This document shows, in pieces, positions 14,749 through 15,293 of a stretch of DNA of 15,293 nt (positions are counted from its first letter, which is position 1; every line of letters begins with the position of its first letter). The translations under genes and the position numbers were made by a program. The DNA is from Rhodopirellula sp. (GTDB lineage: Bacteria; Planctomycetota; Planctomycetia; Pirellulales; Pirellulaceae): NCBI GenBank assembly GCA_002714565.1, contig PAXU01000006.1, positions 97,900 to 113,192 on the forward strand, in the 5' to 3' direction. The notes beneath the pieces are model-generated. The model searched no databases, was not told the origin of the DNA, and worked only from the letters and a program-made list of their open reading frames with translations.

Positions 14749-15293
14749 ATGCGTCTAGGTTCTGTGTTAACACCCTTATCAGATGAAAACCTCGCATTGG
14801 CAGCACAATGCGGCGTAACGGATATCACTCTGCGTAATCAGGGTCCAAATATCGAAGACTGGAAACCAGTAGTAGAACAAATCCGAAATTTTGGACTTAC
14901 TCCAGCGGTTGTGGAAGATGCGCTCGAAACGGAACACATTATTTGTGGCGGCCCGAATCGTGATAATGAAATCGAGGGAATCCACAATCTACTCCGGATT
15001 ATGGATTCACTTGAGATTCCCGTTCTTTGTTACAACTTCATGGCCGGAACGGATTGGGTAAGAACACGACTGGACGTTCCAAGCCGTGGCGGAGCAAGAG
15101 TCACTGAATTCAAACTTTCCGATATCGATGATGCTAAATCTCTGGATCAACCATCAAAGCAATTGGAACACCAGTCACTAAACGCAGATGACCTCTGGGA
15201 AAATTTGGAGTATTTCCTGACTCGCGTAATCCCCATCGCCGAAGATCTTGGCATCGCACTTGCCATGCACCCGGATGATCCGCCACTCGATGA
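14749..15293 (+). CDS. uxuA: Mannonate dehydratase family protein (UxuA-like), 3' end outside the window
   Basis: The reading frame is open from ATG 14749 to the window edge (181 codons seen). AGGA (14736-14740) provides a good ribosome site. The family enzyme dehydrates D-mannonate to 2-keto-3-deoxygluconate. Matching features are VLCYNFMAGTDWVRT (residues about 92-106; E. coli UxuA has a similar CYNFM-DWTRT), then ADDLWENLEYFLTRVIPIAEDLGI, then MHPDDPP with His174, a conserved TIM-barrel active-site segment. The N-terminus is shorter than in E. coli UxuA and the stretch between the two conserved blocks is reduced, so it may be a planctomycete subfamily with a different sugar acid. The metal ligands in the C-terminal part cannot be checked. 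It probably shares an operon with the SDR 21 nt upstream. Confidence 0.82.
   Translation, partial: MRLGSVLTPLSDENLALAAQCGVTDITLRNQGPNIEDWKPVVEQIRNFGLTPAVVEDALETEHIICGGPNRDNEIEGIHNLLRIMDSLEIPVLCYNFMAGTDWVRTRLDVPSRGGARVTEFKLSDIDDAKSLDQPSKQLEHQSLNADDLWENLEYFLTRVIPIAEDLGIALAMHPDDPPLD

Noticed and set aside
1..15293. CRISPR arrays, tRNA or rRNA genes, insertion sequences, phage or defence genes
   Set aside because: No regularly spaced repeats, cloverleaf-like segments, transposase or nuclease motifs were seen on either strand.

Overview
The window looks like chromosomal DNA of a planctomycete, probably Pirellulales-like. The evidence is a tandem pair of planctomycete-type surface/secreted protein families at the left end (DUF1549/DUF1553, then DUF1501 with a twin-arginine leader). 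GC content is moderate and coding is dense. Recognisable Shine-Dalgarno sites are few, especially at genes that start transcription units. I see no tRNA, rRNA, CRISPR array, insertion sequence or phage gene.

Layout. (1) 1-3503: the 3' part of a DUF1549/DUF1553 protein, then a complete DUF1501 protein. (2) 3504-3841: a non-coding region with a nested inverted repeat, an 11-bp-period direct repeat resembling a Pho box, and a hairpin in the presumed leader of pstS. (3) 3842-10020, + strand: a phosphate block pstS-pstC-pstA-pstB1-pstB2-phoU-phoB. (4) 10017-11780, - strand: a PhoR-type histidine kinase that converges on phoB, so that the two stop codons overlap. (5) 11781-12005: the divergent phoR/MFS intergenic region, with one strong hairpin. 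(6) 12006-15293, + strand: an MFS transporter, thymidine kinase, a short-chain dehydrogenase overlapping tdk by ATGA, and the 5' part of a mannonate dehydratase (UxuA family) running off the right edge.

How the genes work together. PstS (a lipoprotein) captures phosphate. PstC and PstA form the membrane channel, and two different PstB ATPases energise it. PhoU links transporter state to the PhoR-PhoB two-component system, which would switch on the block under phosphate limitation, plausibly through the Pho-box-like repeat upstream of pstS. The right-hand genes look like separate metabolism: nucleoside salvage plus hexuronate/sugar-acid catabolism.

Most interesting observation. The two adjacent PstB proteins have degenerated in complementary ways. 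PstB1 keeps the LSGGQ signature but has lost the Q-loop glutamine (Pro) and the H-loop histidine (Asn). PstB2 keeps Walker A, Q-loop, Walker B and H-loop but has LTLEQ in place of LSGGQ. In a heterodimer this leaves exactly one fully canonical ATP site and one degenerate site, the architecture known from asymmetric ABC exporters, here in a phosphate importer. PstA has also lost the EAA-loop glutamate that PstC retains, so the asymmetry may extend to the membrane subunits.
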